DNA of 64,000 nt, from assembly GCF_021172145.1 (NCBI RefSeq), contig NZ_CP089095.1, positions 2,914,001-2,978,000 on the forward strand, written 5' to 3'. Positions 27,292 to 37,539 of this stretch are shown here, piece after piece. The position numbers and the translations under genes were made by a program. The stretch is from Flavobacterium cyclinae. GTDB lineage: Bacteria; Bacteroidota; Bacteroidia; Flavobacteriales; Flavobacteriaceae. Position 1 is the first letter of the stretch. Every line of letters begins with the position of its first letter. Under the pieces are notes generated by a model. It did no database searches, was not told where the DNA came from, and saw nothing but the letters and a program-made list of their open reading frames with translations.

Positions 27292-29880
27292 TTAGAAATT
27301 ATAACGGATTGAGAAATTCCATGTTCTACCATATCCTAATTTAACTCTATTTGATGTATCAACTCCATTCCAAACATCATCTCCTGCATCAACATGTTTG
27401 TTATCTCTTGAATTTTCAATATACAATTCATCAAATAAGTTATTAATATTAACTCTGAATTGTAGATTATTTTGTTTTTCTTTACCCAACAACCACTTAT
27501 ATGATACACCAGCATCAACAGTATTATAAGAAGGTAATTTTATAGCGCCTCTGTTAGCTGAATCATTCCATTCACTTGAAGCTAAGTCAGTATTACCAAA
27601 CATTCTGTTATAGTGATTCCAATTTGCATCAATATTAAACCTTGTTAAAACCTCATAATTAGCACTAAAGCCAGCAGTAAATTGGGCAACATTTCCTATT
27701 TCAACACCATCAATATATTTTGTATCACCAGTTGACAATAGATTTCCTGCATCATCATAATCAGAAGAAGTTACATTACCTACATATTTCCAATCACCAA
27801 CTGAAACAAAACCTTGCATTTTCAGTTTATTTGTTGGATTAATAAATAATTCTAACTCTACACCTTGATGTACTTGTTTAGCAGGTGAAGATTGTGTAAA
27901 TACATCTGAAACACCATCACCATCTATGTCATTAGCATCAAACAAAACTCTATTATCCCAAATAGTATGATATAAATTTAAATTAGCAGAAATATATTGA
28001 CTTTTAAACTGGTAACCAGCTTCTAAACCTGTAATTTCTTGATTTTGATCATAATAAGGATTCAATTCATTTGAAGCCGCAGCATTAGTAAATAAATCAT
28101 CATGATAAGGTTGACGAGAATAAAAACCTACATTAGCAAAAACATTATGATTATCTCCTACTTTATAAGATCCCCCTGCTTTCAAATTATAACCTAAATT
28201 GTTAACTTTTTTAGATTTTCCAACTTCTTCTGCAAAAAAGAATCCTTCTCTTTGATGAGACTGTGTAGATACAGCACCTTGAAAATATGCAGTGAAATTA
28301 TCTTTAGCATATTCTAACTGACCAAATGTTCCAATGTAATTAATTTGTTCTTCATAATCTCTATCTAATCTTTGATTTCTTGGTGTACTTCCAAATAATG
28401 CGTCCCAAGGATTATAACCATAGGATTCAGTAATAGTATAAGAACCTACTTGGTCATTATTAGTTACATTAACAGAAGAAGCACCAAAGAAATTTACAAT
28501 ATTTCTGTAATGTTGTCCGTTATACATTCTTCCGTCAAAACCAACATTAAATGAAAAATTATCATTTAATTTATAATCTAAATTAGAAACTAATCCAAAC
28601 CAATTATGAGCATTAACAGATGCTTTAGAGTATCCTACTCCACTTGATACTGCAGTATCAAAATCATATAATCCATCTGCATTTCTTCCTACACCTGATA
28701 AAAACTCAAAACCACCTCTACCAAATGAACCATATAACACAGTTGACAAAGATACATTTTGGTTAAAAGTGTGGTCCCAGTTTAGGTTTAATACTGGTTT
28801 ATGATAAAAGTTTCTTCCACCAGCATAATATTCACCATTTAAAGTACCATAGTTATCACTATAATCTCTGCCTTTTTCTAATAAAGTAGAAAGGCTCATA
28901 TGATTGTTTGCACCGTGCCATTGAGGAGCTCCAGTTACTAAAAAGTTTAATACATCTTTTTCGCCTGCTTTATAACCAAAAGAAAGGAAATATGTTTGAC
29001 CTTGTCCGTGTGTACCATCTATATAACCATTCCCTTGCCAATGTCCTAACATTCCTGAGAAGGCAAATCCGTTTTTCATCAATCCTGTAGAATAATATGC
29101 TGTAGTTTTAGTGTAATTGTCATTAGCTAACATTTGTTGAACAAAACCTCCTTGGTTTTTGTCTAATGTTTTAGTTACAACATTTATTGTACCTCCAACA
29201 GAAGAAATTGCAAGTTTTGAAGAACCTAATCCACGTTGTACTTGAATTGCATTTGCAATATCTAAAACACCAGACCAATTTGACCAATACATTCTTCCAT
29301 CTTCCATTCCATTAATAGGTTGTCCGTTTAATAGAAAAGCTGTATTAGTTTGATCAAAACCACGCAAGAACATTTGACCATCTCCAAATCCGCCGCCTTT
29401 TACATTTTGAATAGAAGGTGTAGATTTTAACAACTCTGGTAAATCCCAATTTCCTGATTTCTGTTGAATTTCAATTGCTTTAATTGTAGAAACAGCAATA
29501 GGTGTTTTTCTATCTGCAGCAAGATCGATAATTCCTTTACCAACAACCACAATCTCTTGAAGTTGGCTTGCATCAGGAGCAACAACAATGTTTCCTAAAT
29601 TAACTGAATTTCCAGTAACTGTAAAAGAAATTGTTTTTGTCACAAATCCTAAATAAGACACAACGATTTGACCTGATTTTTCAGTTGTTGAAATCTCAAA
29701 TTTTCCATCAAAATCAGTAACAGTACCTGTTGAAGTTCCTTTAACTACTACATTTGCACCTGCTAAAGGCTGATTTAAATCGCCATCAATTACAGTACCT
29801 GTTACTTTAGACTGTGAGAAAGCAGTCAGGGTTGATAAAAACATAAACCCAATAAGTAATACATTTTTAAAAATTTTCAT
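27292..29880 (-). CDS. TonB-dependent outer membrane receptor
   Basis: This 862-residue TonB-dependent receptor has a signal peptide (about 1-22), a carboxypeptidase-regulatory-like domain (about 24-105, VTGTVIDGDLNQPLAGANV), and a plug domain with IDLAADRKTPIAVSTI and GGTINVVTK. A 22-strand-type barrel follows, ending in NFSIRYNF. No SusD gene is beside it, so it is not a typical polysaccharide utilisation locus. The ligand could be a metal chelate, vitamin or peptide. The barrel contains a calcium-type DIDGDGVSD. Confidence 0.88.
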   Translation of the reverse strand: MKIFKNVLLIGFMFLSTLTAFSQSKVTGTVIDGDLNQPLAGANVVVKGTSTGTVTDFDGKFEISTTEKSGQIVVSYLGFVTKTISFTVTGNSVNLGNIVVAPDASQLQEIVVVGKGIIDLAADRKTPIAVSTIKAIEIQQKSGNWDLPELLKSTPSIQNVKGGGFGDGQMFLRGFDQTNTAFLLNGQPINGMEDGRMYWSNWSGVLDIANAIQVQRGLGSSKLAISSVGGTINVVTKTLDKNQGGFVQQMLANDNYTKTTAYYSTGLMKNGFAFSGMLGHWQGNGYIDGTHGQGQTYFLSFGYKAGEKDVLNFLVTGAPQWHGANNHMSLSTLLEKGRDYSDNYGTLNGEYYAGGRNFYHKPVLNLNWDHTFNQNVSLSTVLYGSFGRGGFEFLSGVGRNADGLYDFDTAVSSGVGYSKASVNAHNWFGLVSNLDYKLNDNFSFNVGFDGRMYNGQHYRNIVNFFGASSVNVTNNDQVGSYTITESYGYNPWDALFGSTPRNQRLDRDYEEQINYIGTFGQLEYAKDNFTAYFQGAVSTQSHQREGFFFAEEVGKSKKVNNLGYNLKAGGSYKVGDNHNVFANVGFYSRQPYHDDLFTNAAASNELNPYYDQNQEITGLEAGYQFKSQYISANLNLYHTIWDNRVLFDANDIDGDGVSDVFTQSSPAKQVHQGVELELFINPTNKLKMQGFVSVGDWKYVGNVTSSDYDDAGNLLSTGDTKYIDGVEIGNVAQFTAGFSANYEVLTRFNIDANWNHYNRMFGNTDLASSEWNDSANRGAIKLPSYNTVDAGVSYKWLLGKEKQNNLQFRVNINNLFDELYIENSRDNKHVDAGDDVWNGVDTSNRVKLGYGRTWNFSIRYNF

Positions 29881-29951
29881 TTTATTTATTTTTGTTAAAA
29901 TTTTTGCAAATTTGACTTAAGATTTTGTTTTGAATGTTAAGTTAATGTTAA

Positions 29952-29959
29952 CAAAAATA
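29952..29959 (-). promoter_or_regulatory. -7 promoter motif for the TonB-dependent receptor
   Basis: TATTTTTG on the minus strand, giving a leader of about 65 nt before the ATG at 29880. Confidence 0.5.
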
Positions 29960-30037
29960 GCTTACTAGATTAAATATCAACACTATAACTTTTGGCGATT
30001 TTTTTTACATTTTATCGGTAAAAAAACTAGAATAAAA

Positions 30038-30067
30038 AAAAATTTCACAAAAAGATGTGAAATTTTT
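30038..30067 (-). terminator. pgi terminator
   Basis: AAAAATTTCACA and TGTGAAATTTTT pair perfectly, with a T run on the minus strand. It lies just downstream of the pgi stop at 30090. Confidence 0.8.
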
Positions 30068-30089
30068 AAATAAAATTATGTGACTTTGA

Positions 30090-31727
30090 TCATTTTATAA
30101 AATTTTTCAATAGAAATGATGTTGAACTATCATGATTTTTTACTTGTTTGTTCTCAATTTCTTCTAAAATTGAATTGGCTAATTGTTTTCCAAGTTCTAC
30201 TCCCCATTGATCATAACTGAAAATATTCCAAATTACACCTTGTACAAATATTTTGTGTTCGTACATTGCAACTAAAGCCCCTAAAGTATTTGGAGTTAGT
30301 TTATTGATTAAAATGGTGTTTGTAGGCTTGTTGCCAGAAAAGACTTTATAAGGCAATAGAAAATCAGCTTTTTCACCCGAAATGCCTTGTTTTTCAAATT
30401 CGGTTTTAACTTGGGCTTCGGTTTTACCCATTAATAATGCTTCGGTTTGGGCGAAGAAATTAGACATCAACTTATCATGATGATCTTTATTACCGTAAAG
30501 CGAATGCTTGAACCCGATGAAATCGGTTGGTATTAATTTAGTTCCTTGATGAATCAATTGGAAAAATGCGTGTTGCGAATTAGTTCCTGGCTCACCCCAA
30601 ATAATGGTTCCTGTTTGATAATTTACTGGTTTACCATCTCTACCAATACTTTTCCCATTACTTTCCATAATTCCTTGTTGTAAATAAGGTGCTAACTTCT
30701 GTAAATATTGGGTATAAGGAATTAATGCTTCGCTTTCGGCACCAAAAAAGTTGTTGTACCAAATACTTAACAATGCTAATACTACCGGAATATTTTTATC
30801 GAAAGATTCATTTTTAAAATGTTCGTCCATTTCATTAGCCCCTTTCAATAAATCATCAAAATTATCGAAACCTACTGCTAAACTTATAGAAAGTCCAACA
30901 GCGCTCCACAATGAAAAACGACCTCCAACCCAATCCCACATAGGAAAAACATTTTCGGGATTAATACCAAATTCTGTTACTTTTTGAATATTGGTTGAAA
31001 CCGCTACGAAATGCTTAGCTACATCTTCTTGTGAAGCTGATTGTAAAAACCAACTTCTAATAGTTTCTGCATTTGAAAGTGTTTCTTGTGTAGTAAAAGT
31101 TTTAGATACTACTACAAACAAAGTCGTTTCTGGATTTAATTTCTTGATTACTTCGTTAACATGATCACCATCAACATTGGAAACAAAATGAACGTTTAAA
31201 TGATTTTTATAGAATTGTAAGGCTTCTACAATCATAGCTGGCCCTAGGTCAGATCCACCAATTCCAATATTTACGATATCGGTAAATGCTTTTCCGGTAT
31301 ATCCTTTCTTGTTTCCAGAAATAACTTCATGAGAGAAGTTTTTAATTTTATTTTTTACCGAATACACTTCTGGCATAACATTAATACCATCTACTAATAT
31401 GGTATCGGTTTCTTTTGCACGAAGCGCAGTATGCAAAACGGCTCTATTTTCGGTTTGATTAATTAAATCACCTTTAAAATAACTTGAAATGGCATCTTTT
31501 AGCTGAACTTCACTTGCTAAATTTAATAATAAATCTAGTGTTTCCTGATTAAGGATGTTTTTAGAATAGTCTACTAAAAAATCATTCCATTGGATATGGA
31601 ATTTTTCTGCTCTATCAGCATCTGAAGCAAATAATTCTTTCATTGATGTCGCTTGCATAGTTGCAAAGTGCGATTGAATACTTTGCCATGCGGCAGTTTG
31701 TGACGGATTAATCTTTGGTAATGTCAT
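30090..31727 (-). CDS. pgi: glucose-6-phosphate isomerase
   Basis: This 545-residue enzyme interconverts glucose 6-phosphate and fructose 6-phosphate. Family signatures include [12 protein letters not shown] with the phosphate loop, [31 protein letters not shown], and the C-terminal GVELGKQLA with the active-site Lys. The ATG overlaps the stop of the upstream M23 peptidase gene by one base (TAATG), so the two are translationally coupled. Confidence 0.96.
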   Translation of the reverse strand: MTLPKINPSQTAAWQSIQSHFATMQATSMKELFASDADRAEKFHIQWNDFLVDYSKNILNQETLDLLLNLASEVQLKDAISSYFKGDLINQTENRAVLHTALRAKETDTILVDGINVMPEVYSVKNKIKNFSHEVISGNKKGYTGKAFTDIVNIGIGGSDLGPAMIVEALQFYKNHLNVHFVSNVDGDHVNEVIKKLNPETTLFVVVSKTFTTQETLSNAETIRSWFLQSASQEDVAKHFVAVSTNIQKVTEFGINPENVFPMWDWVGGRFSLWSAVGLSISLAVGFDNFDDLLKGANEMDEHFKNESFDKNIPVVLALLSIWYNNFFGAESEALIPYTQYLQKLAPYLQQGIMESNGKSIGRDGKPVNYQTGTIIWGEPGTNSQHAFFQLIHQGTKLIPTDFIGFKHSLYGNKDHHDKLMSNFFAQTEALLMGKTEAQVKTEFEKQGISGEKADFLLPYKVFSGNKPTNTILINKLTPNTLGALVAMYEHKIFVQGVIWNIFSYDQWGVELGKQLANSILEEIENKQVKNHDSSTSFLLKNFIK

Positions 31728-32968
31728 TACTCTTTAAATTTTACTGCGGTTATACTATCCAATTCTTTTTTTAAAGGGGCAATATGTAGTAAGTATTTTT
31801 CTATTTTTGAAGGACTCAAAGGTTCTGCATTTGGTAAATTTTGACGAAGTGGATCCACTTGGACTCCGTTTTTCCAGAAGCGATAACAAACATGGGGCCC
31901 AGTTGCTAAACCAGTACTTCCAACTTTACCAATAACTTGTCCTTGAGTTACACGTTGTCCATTTCTAACTAAAATTTTTGACATGTGTAAATATTGTGTC
32001 GAATATGTTGAATTATGGCGAACTTTTACAAAATTTCCATTTCCAGAAGTATAGCCTGTTCTTTCAACAACTCCTGAGGCTGTAGTTTTAATTGGCGTAC
32101 CATGTGGTGCTGCATAATCGGTTCCATTATGAGCTTTAAATCGCATTTGAACAGGATGAAAACGTCTTCCAGAAAAACGAGAGGAAATTCTAAAATAATC
32201 TAAAGGTGCTTTTAAAAACATACTTTTCAAACCCTTACCATTTTCATCGTAATAATCGGCATATTTTTGATCTTCAGTTAATTTATATGGAAAAGCAAAA
32301 ATTTTCTTGCCTTTGTGCTCAAAATAAGAAGCTTCAATACTTTCAACACCAACATATATAGTATCATCAATATAGCGCTCGTTTAAAGTAACAGCAAATT
32401 TATCTCCTTTTTGAATTTTAAAGAAATCTACTGTATAGGCATAAATATTTGCTAACTTATTTGCTAATCCTCCGCTTACGCCTTCATTATTAAGTGTTTC
32501 AGACAGAGAACCTTCTATTTCGGCAGCTATTATTCTTCTTTTTACTTTTGTGGGTTTCTTTTTATTATACACCGCAATAGAATCTCTAAAATCAATTACT
32601 GTATAACTAATTCTGTCTTCAATGTAAACTAAAGCTTGTAAAGTATTAGGTTGTTTTTTATCTAAAAACAATATATACGGTTTTCCAGCTTTTATACGTC
32701 TAACATTAAATGAATCTCTAACTTTTTCAGTAACATCATAAACTCGTAAACTATCTTTTAATGGATATTTTTCTAGTAATTTTCCAAAAGTATCTCCAGA
32801 ACGAATGGTATCTCTTACTACTTTATAGTCGTTAAAAGTAAAACCGTATTCTTTAATTATTGGTTCTTTTTTGGCAATTACATTATTTGTTTTTTCTTGC
32901 TCTTCTTTAGAATTACAAGATGTAAAAAAAATAGTTACAAATAAAATGGCTACTGATAGGTATTTCAA
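31727..32968 (-). CDS. M23 family peptidase, lipoprotein
   Basis: This 413-residue envelope peptidase of the LytM/M23 type is expected to cut peptidoglycan cross-links. The N-terminus has a lipobox (TSCNS, Cys19). The catalytic domain starts near 270 with [19 protein letters not shown] (His and Asp zinc ligands), then YLHMS. The usual last motif HxH is GPHVCY here, so the third zinc ligand is Cys rather than His. Related flavobacterial proteins commonly show this, and Cys may still bind zinc. It is coupled by a one-base overlap to pgi. Confidence 0.88.
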   Translation of the reverse strand: MKYLSVAILFVTIFFTSCNSKEEQEKTNNVIAKKEPIIKEYGFTFNDYKVVRDTIRSGDTFGKLLEKYPLKDSLRVYDVTEKVRDSFNVRRIKAGKPYILFLDKKQPNTLQALVYIEDRISYTVIDFRDSIAVYNKKKPTKVKRRIIAAEIEGSLSETLNNEGVSGGLANKLANIYAYTVDFFKIQKGDKFAVTLNERYIDDTIYVGVESIEASYFEHKGKKIFAFPYKLTEDQKYADYYDENGKGLKSMFLKAPLDYFRISSRFSGRRFHPVQMRFKAHNGTDYAAPHGTPIKTTASGVVERTGYTSGNGNFVKVRHNSTYSTQYLHMSKILVRNGQRVTQGQVIGKVGSTGLATGPHVCYRFWKNGVQVDPLRQNLPNAEPLSPSKIEKYLLHIAPLKKELDSITAVKFKE

Positions 32969-32995
32969 TTTTGTTTAATTTTATGCTAAAAGCGG

Positions 32996-33922
32996 TTATT
33001 CTCCCCAGTTATCTAGTTCTTCTTTTGTCCATAATTCTGGAAAGAAAATTCTTTTTTGGTATTTTGGCAACATGTATTTTTTCCAATCACTTCCTCCTGT
33101 GGCTTCATGATTTCCTGGAACACTTTCTATATATTTTTTAGCTGCGTTAAAATGTCCCATAACCCAAGTAATATTAACTGTTTTATCATAATGACGCATA
33201 GCTGCAACTAAATCTGGATTTTTTTGATCATTTTCAGGTAATTGTTTGAATTTTCTCCACAAGTTAATCGTGTTGTATTCTTCCATCCAATCTAAGAACA
33301 TTTTTTTGTATTTTCTTTCGAATTCTAGAATCAGATATGACTTTTCACCCGTATGATAATCTTTTCCAGCTGCTTGCCAATACAAATGTTCAAAAGCATG
33401 TTCGTATGGCGTGTTTCTATCAATGGTAGCTCTGAAGCGGTTATCGATTAAGTTGATTAAATCGGTTGAACTAAATTCAATTAAGCGATATTGAGCTGAT
33501 TGAAAACCACTGGCTGGAGTTAATGTATTCCTGAATTTTAAATATTGTTCCGGTTCCATTCCATCTTTCATAATATCGAAAGAAGTGGTTAGCATATCAA
33601 AATAGCGACTAATTCGACCTAATTTTTCTGTAAAATATTCAGTTGACGGGTTTTCATTATGACACAATTGGTCCATTTCCCAAAGGATCATTTTGAATAA
33701 CAATTCATTTACTTGATGGTACATCACAAACACCATTTCGTCTGGCAAAGTAGTCCTCTGTGTTTGAAGACTCAATAGGGCATCCGTTTGAATATAATCC
33801 CAATAGGTGATTGGTTTAGCCCAAAGCAATCCTTCTAAATGAGTTGATGTATTTTGATTTATTCCTTCAAATTTTTCATGAAGTTGATCTAATTGTTCTT
33901 GAATTTTAGGAGTAATTTCCAT
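32996..33922 (-). CDS. kynA: tryptophan 2,3-dioxygenase family protein
   Basis: This 308-residue haem dioxygenase opens the indole ring of tryptophan to form N-formylkynurenine. TYWDYIQTDALLSLQ and MYHQVNELLFKMIL contain the distal His and substrate contacts. WVMGHFNAAKKYI carries the probable proximal haem His. SGFQSAQYRLIEF is also typical. It lies 4 bp after the DUF3108 gene. No kynurenine formamidase or kynureninase gene is in the window. hppD and hmgA for tyrosine lie nearby. Confidence 0.9.
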   Translation of the reverse strand: MEITPKIQEQLDQLHEKFEGINQNTSTHLEGLLWAKPITYWDYIQTDALLSLQTQRTTLPDEMVFVMYHQVNELLFKMILWEMDQLCHNENPSTEYFTEKLGRISRYFDMLTTSFDIMKDGMEPEQYLKFRNTLTPASGFQSAQYRLIEFSSTDLINLIDNRFRATIDRNTPYEHAFEHLYWQAAGKDYHTGEKSYLILEFERKYKKMFLDWMEEYNTINLWRKFKQLPENDQKNPDLVAAMRHYDKTVNITWVMGHFNAAKKYIESVPGNHEATGGSDWKKYMLPKYQKRIFFPELWTKEELDNWGE

Positions 33923-33926
33923 TCTA

Positions 33927-34703
33927 TTATTTTTCTACTTTAACTTTAAATGAATTTTTTAATCCTTTAAAACCATCTAATTCAGCTTTTAAAGAACCTA
34001 CCAGTAAACTGGCTTTTAATTTCACAGGAATTTTATTATCGTCATCAGAAATCCAAACCGTTAAACTTTCTTCTTCTTTAAAAACTCTACCTGTTTGCAC
34101 ATAAGGTTTAAAAATCATACAAGGTACTTTTCCAAACTTTGTTTTAACGTCTTCTCTTCCCACAAATTTAAGTTTAAATTTTGTAGTTTCATCATCAAAG
34201 AACATATCAATTGCAATTGATTCTCCTACTTTAAGTTTATCAATTTTAGGATGATTTCTTAAATAATAAAACGAAGACACAATATCTTGCACATTTTCTG
34301 GAACTGAAAATGTTTTTTCGGTTTTCTTTTTGTAGTCTTTTACTAAAACCGTGTTTTTATCTTGATCAAAAAAACCTTCTTGATTTTTAGTGTAACCACC
34401 CTCGTCAATTTTTCTTACAAATTGGTATGGCTTACCCGTTTGTTTGTCAAAATAACTTTCGTAATTATCATCAACTTCAAAGAAAAATTTAGTCATACCT
34501 ACGGTCCAACCTTTTCCAACAACATGATGTACTTTTTTGTTGTTTTTTGTTGCTTCTTTAATTTCCAAAGTAGCATAACCTGCGTTGACAATTCCGTAAT
34601 GAATTCGAAGTTTAAACCATTCCCCAGTTGTATATGCATTTTCTTGTTCTACGAATGAGTTCGTGGCAACAAAAAGAACTAATAGTAAGATAATTTTTTT
34701 CAT
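33927..34703 (-). CDS. DUF3108 domain protein
   Basis: This 258-residue exported protein has a signal peptide (about 1-17). Repeated beta-strand patterns such as GYATLEIKEA, YEFDKQTGKPY-like YESYFDKQTG and FKPYVQTGRVFKEEESLTVWIS are characteristic of DUF3108. It is probably periplasmic. The function of the family is unknown. The gene starts a short unit with kynA (4-bp gap). Confidence 0.85.
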   Translation of the reverse strand: MKKIILLLVLFVATNSFVEQENAYTTGEWFKLRIHYGIVNAGYATLEIKEATKNNKKVHHVVGKGWTVGMTKFFFEVDDNYESYFDKQTGKPYQFVRKIDEGGYTKNQEGFFDQDKNTVLVKDYKKKTEKTFSVPENVQDIVSSFYYLRNHPKIDKLKVGESIAIDMFFDDETTKFKLKFVGREDVKTKFGKVPCMIFKPYVQTGRVFKEEESLTVWISDDDNKIPVKLKASLLVGSLKAELDGFKGLKNSFKVKVEK

Positions 34704-34742
34704 GATTTATTCTTTTTAGAAATGAAAATGCAATTTCTGTTC

Positions 34743-34750
34743 CAAAAATA
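34743..34750 (-). promoter_or_regulatory. -7 promoter motif for DUF3108-kynA
   Basis: TATTTTTG on the minus strand, just past the terminator hairpin at 34761-34790 and about 40 bp before the ATG at 34703. Confidence 0.55.
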
Positions 34751-34751
34751 C

Positions 34752-34868
34752 TAAAACAAAAAAACCCAGTCAAAAATATGACTGAGTTTTTATGCTATTA
34801 ACCAACCAAAAAACTATAAATTATGAAAATTTATTACAAATTAAGGCAAACTACCTCCTTTATTTGCG
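34752..34868 (-). ncRNA. candidate small RNA after hppD
   Basis: On the minus strand TACCTTTG (34873-34880) is a full -7 match. About 105 nt later a strong terminator follows (34761-34790, AAAACTCAGTCA/TGACTGGGTTTT plus a T run). Between them GCAAA/TTTGC and ATAAATT/AATTTAT can form two small stems, and an AGGAGG stretch is present. No reading frame of useful length exists. It could be a free RNA or the 3' end of the hppD mRNA. Confidence 0.45.
34761..34790 (-). terminator. terminator after hppD / candidate sRNA
   Basis: AAAACCCAGTCA and TGACTGAGTTTT pair with one mismatch, and on the minus strand a long T run follows. It is the first clear terminator downstream of hppD. Confidence 0.85.
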
Positions 34869-34989
34869 AGTGCAAAGGTAAAGATATTTTTGAATTATTC
34901 TTAGTTAATTTTTAACTTTAACATATTTTTATCAAAAATCTCACTTCTACAACGATGTATTTTAATGATTTGTTAATAAATAGTCGGTT

Positions 34990-36153
34990 TTATAATGTAC
35001 CTCGCAATTCTTGCTCACGCTCAATCGACTCAAAAAGGGCTTTAAAGTTACCTGCACCAAATCCTCTTGCCCCCATTCTTTGAATTATTTCAAAGAAAAG
35101 TGTTGGACGATCTTCAACTGGTTTTGTAAAAATTTGTAACAAGTACCCTTCATCATCAGCATCAATCATGATACCTAATTTTTGAAGTTCATTAATATCT
35201 TCTTTAAATTTAGACATGTGATCTTTTAATCTTTCAGGAATTGCATCATAATATGCTTGAGGTGGAGTACTTAAAAACTCTATACCTCTAGCACGCATTT
35301 CTGCTACAGTTGAAATAATATCATCTGTTGCAACAGCAATATGCTGAACACCTTCATCTTCGTAAAAATCTAAATACTCTTCAATTTGCGAACGTTTTTT
35401 TCCGTTTGCAGGTTCATTAATAGGGAATTTAATTCTTCCGTTACCATTAGACATTACTTTCGACATTAAAGCAGAGTATTCAGTAGTAATTTGTTTGTCA
35501 TCAAAAGATAAGAAGTTTACAAATCCCATTACATCCTCAAACCATTTTACAGCTTCGTTCATTCTGTTCCAACCTGTATTACCTACCATGTGGTCGATAT
35601 ATTTTAATCCTACTGGTGTTGGGTTATAATCCGATTTCCATTCGCTATAACCTGGCATAAAAATACCATTGTAATTTTTACGTTCTACAAAAATGAAAAC
35701 AGTTTCTCCGTAAGCGCCATAAATACCCGCACGAACTACTTCTCCATTTTCATCTTTTTCAACTACTGGTTCAAAATATGATTTTGCACCACGTTTCGTT
35801 GTTTCTTCATAAGATTGACGAGCATCTTCTACCCAAAGAGCAATAACTTTAACGCCATCACCATGTTTTTTAACATGTTCTCCAATTGGCGAATTACTAT
35901 TTAAAGCCGTTGTTAAAACCAAACGGATTTTATCTTGCTTTAATACATAAGACGCTCTATCTTTTACTCCTGTTTCTAAACCTGCATATGCTAAAGATTG
36001 AAATCCAAAAGCTGTTTTATAAAAATGAGCCGCTTGTTTTGCGTTACCTACATATAATTCTACGTAATCTGTTCCTAATAAAGGTAAGAAGTCTTGTGCT
36101 CCTTCAAATATTTTTTCTAATCCGTATTCTACTGATTTTATTTCTTGTGCCAT
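34990..36153 (-). CDS. hppD: 4-hydroxyphenylpyruvate dioxygenase
   Basis: This 387-residue non-haem iron enzyme converts 4-hydroxyphenylpyruvate to homogentisate. The iron ligands are His188 (KYIDHMVGN), His271 (GVQHIAVATDD) and Glu355 (FFEIIQRMG). The N-terminal vicinal-oxygen-chelate half is degenerate, as usual. The length is normal. hmgA lies upstream on the same strand (53-bp gap containing the inverted repeat ATGGTAATACTACCAT at 36172-36187), so the two consecutive tyrosine-catabolic steps are encoded together. Confidence 0.96.
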   Translation of the reverse strand: MAQEIKSVEYGLEKIFEGAQDFLPLLGTDYVELYVGNAKQAAHFYKTAFGFQSLAYAGLETGVKDRASYVLKQDKIRLVLTTALNSNSPIGEHVKKHGDGVKVIALWVEDARQSYEETTKRGAKSYFEPVVEKDENGEVVRAGIYGAYGETVFIFVERKNYNGIFMPGYSEWKSDYNPTPVGLKYIDHMVGNTGWNRMNEAVKWFEDVMGFVNFLSFDDKQITTEYSALMSKVMSNGNGRIKFPINEPANGKKRSQIEEYLDFYEDEGVQHIAVATDDIISTVAEMRARGIEFLSTPPQAYYDAIPERLKDHMSKFKEDINELQKLGIMIDADDEGYLLQIFTKPVEDRPTLFFEIIQRMGARGFGAGNFKALFESIEREQELRGTL

Positions 36154-36206
36154 GTTTTTTAACTATTTTTGATGGTAATACTACCATGTTGTGTTTTATT
36201 AATTTT

Positions 36207-37367
36207 TTATTCGTCTAACCAAGATTGATAATACTTTTCGTCAGCAATATTCATTGCATCTTCTGTAACCATTAACGGTTTAAAAGTATCAACCATTACG
36301 GCTAATTCTAGTGTTTCTTTTTTACCTATACTTCTTTCAGCTGCTCCTGGGTGTGGTCCGTGAGGAATTCCTGCAGGGTGTAATGAAATATGACCTGCTT
36401 CAATATCATTACGGCTCATAAAATCACCATCTACATAATACAACACCTCATCTGCATCAATATTACTGTGATTGTAAGGTGCTGGAATTGATAATGGATG
36501 ATAATCGTACAACCTTGGAACAAAAGAACAAATCACAAAAGCGTTTGTTTCAAATGTTTGATGAATTGGTGGCGGTAAATGGATTCTTCCTGTAATAGGT
36601 TCAAAATCGTGAATTGAAAATGCATACGGATAGTTAAAACCATCATAACCCACAACATCAAAAGGATGCGTTGCGTATATCAATTCGAAAATTTCGTCTT
36701 TCTTTTTGATTTTGATTAAGAATTCTCCTTTTTCATCATATGTTTCTAATTCTTCAGGACGACGAATATCTCTCTCACAAAATGGAGAATGTTCTAATAA
36801 TTGTCCAAACCAGTTTCTGTATTGTTTTGGAGTATAAACTGGTGAATGAGATTCTACAATAAACAAACGGTTATCTTCAGTATCGAAATCCATTTTATAA
36901 ATCATTCCTCTTGGAATTACCAAATAATCACCATATTTGAAATCTAAGTTTCCTAACATGGTTCTTAATTTACCCGTTCCTTTGTGAATGAAAATTACTT
37001 CGTCAGAATCTGTATTTTTATAAAAATAATCGGTTGTTGACTTTTTTGGAGCTGCTAAAACAATATGACAATCAGAATTTGTAAGAACAATTTTTCTACT
37101 TTCTAAATAGTCATCTTGTGGTGCTACTTCAAAACCTCTTAATCTATAAGACTGAATGTTGTTTGCTTTAGCAATCTTTGGAGCAACACTGTATTGTTTT
37201 CTAATCTCTTTTACTTGTGTTGGTCTATGCTCATGATACATATTGGTTGACATTCCGTCAAAACCTACTGTACCAAATAATTGTTCATAATACAATTCAC
37301 CGTTTGGTTTACGGAATTGAATATGACGCTTATGTGGGATATTACCCAATTTGTGATATATTGGCAT
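36207..37367 (-). CDS. hmgA: homogentisate 1,2-dioxygenase
   Basis: This 386-residue iron dioxygenase cleaves the homogentisate ring to maleylacetoacetate. The cupin region HLPPPIHQTFETNAFVICSFVPR is followed by HSNIDADEVLYYVDGDF and HISLHPAGIPHGPHPG, which supply the His and Glu ligands. It lies first in the hmgA-hppD pair. Maleylacetoacetate isomerase and fumarylacetoacetase are not in the window. A short open frame that could be a leader peptide lies upstream at 37453-37515. Confidence 0.95.
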   Translation of the reverse strand: MPIYHKLGNIPHKRHIQFRKPNGELYYEQLFGTVGFDGMSTNMYHEHRPTQVKEIRKQYSVAPKIAKANNIQSYRLRGFEVAPQDDYLESRKIVLTNSDCHIVLAAPKKSTTDYFYKNTDSDEVIFIHKGTGKLRTMLGNLDFKYGDYLVIPRGMIYKMDFDTEDNRLFIVESHSPVYTPKQYRNWFGQLLEHSPFCERDIRRPEELETYDEKGEFLIKIKKKDEIFELIYATHPFDVVGYDGFNYPYAFSIHDFEPITGRIHLPPPIHQTFETNAFVICSFVPRLYDYHPLSIPAPYNHSNIDADEVLYYVDGDFMSRNDIEAGHISLHPAGIPHGPHPGAAERSIGKKETLELAVMVDTFKPLMVTEDAMNIADEKYYQSWLDE

Positions 37368-37452
37368 GATGTTAAATTTTTATTTGACAATAAGTATTAT
37401 GTCGAAGTGCCGGCAATATAATGAAGTATAAAATAGGCACAATAATAAAAAC

Positions 37453-37515
37453 TCACTCAGGATTTCTCTTGATGAGGAATTTTAAATGTGCTAATAAGCC
37501 TAACCAATTTTTCAT
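37453..37515 (-). CDS. possible 20-residue leader peptide before hmgA
   Basis: The frame encodes MKNWLGLLAHLKFLIKRNPE and stops. A near -7 motif, GATATTTG, ends 7 bp before the ATG. The hmgA ATG lies about 85 bp further on. The peptide is short and basic-hydrophobic. It may be a leader peptide, a small membrane peptide or chance. Confidence 0.25.
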   Translation of the reverse strand: MKNWLGLLAHLKFLIKRNPE

Positions 37516-37539
37516 CTTTACAAATATCGTAATTTTTTT

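Noticed and set aside
36172..36187. ATGGTAATACTACCAT between hmgA and hppD as a terminator
   Set aside because: The stem is short and A+T-rich with no T run. It may be a binding site but cannot be called.
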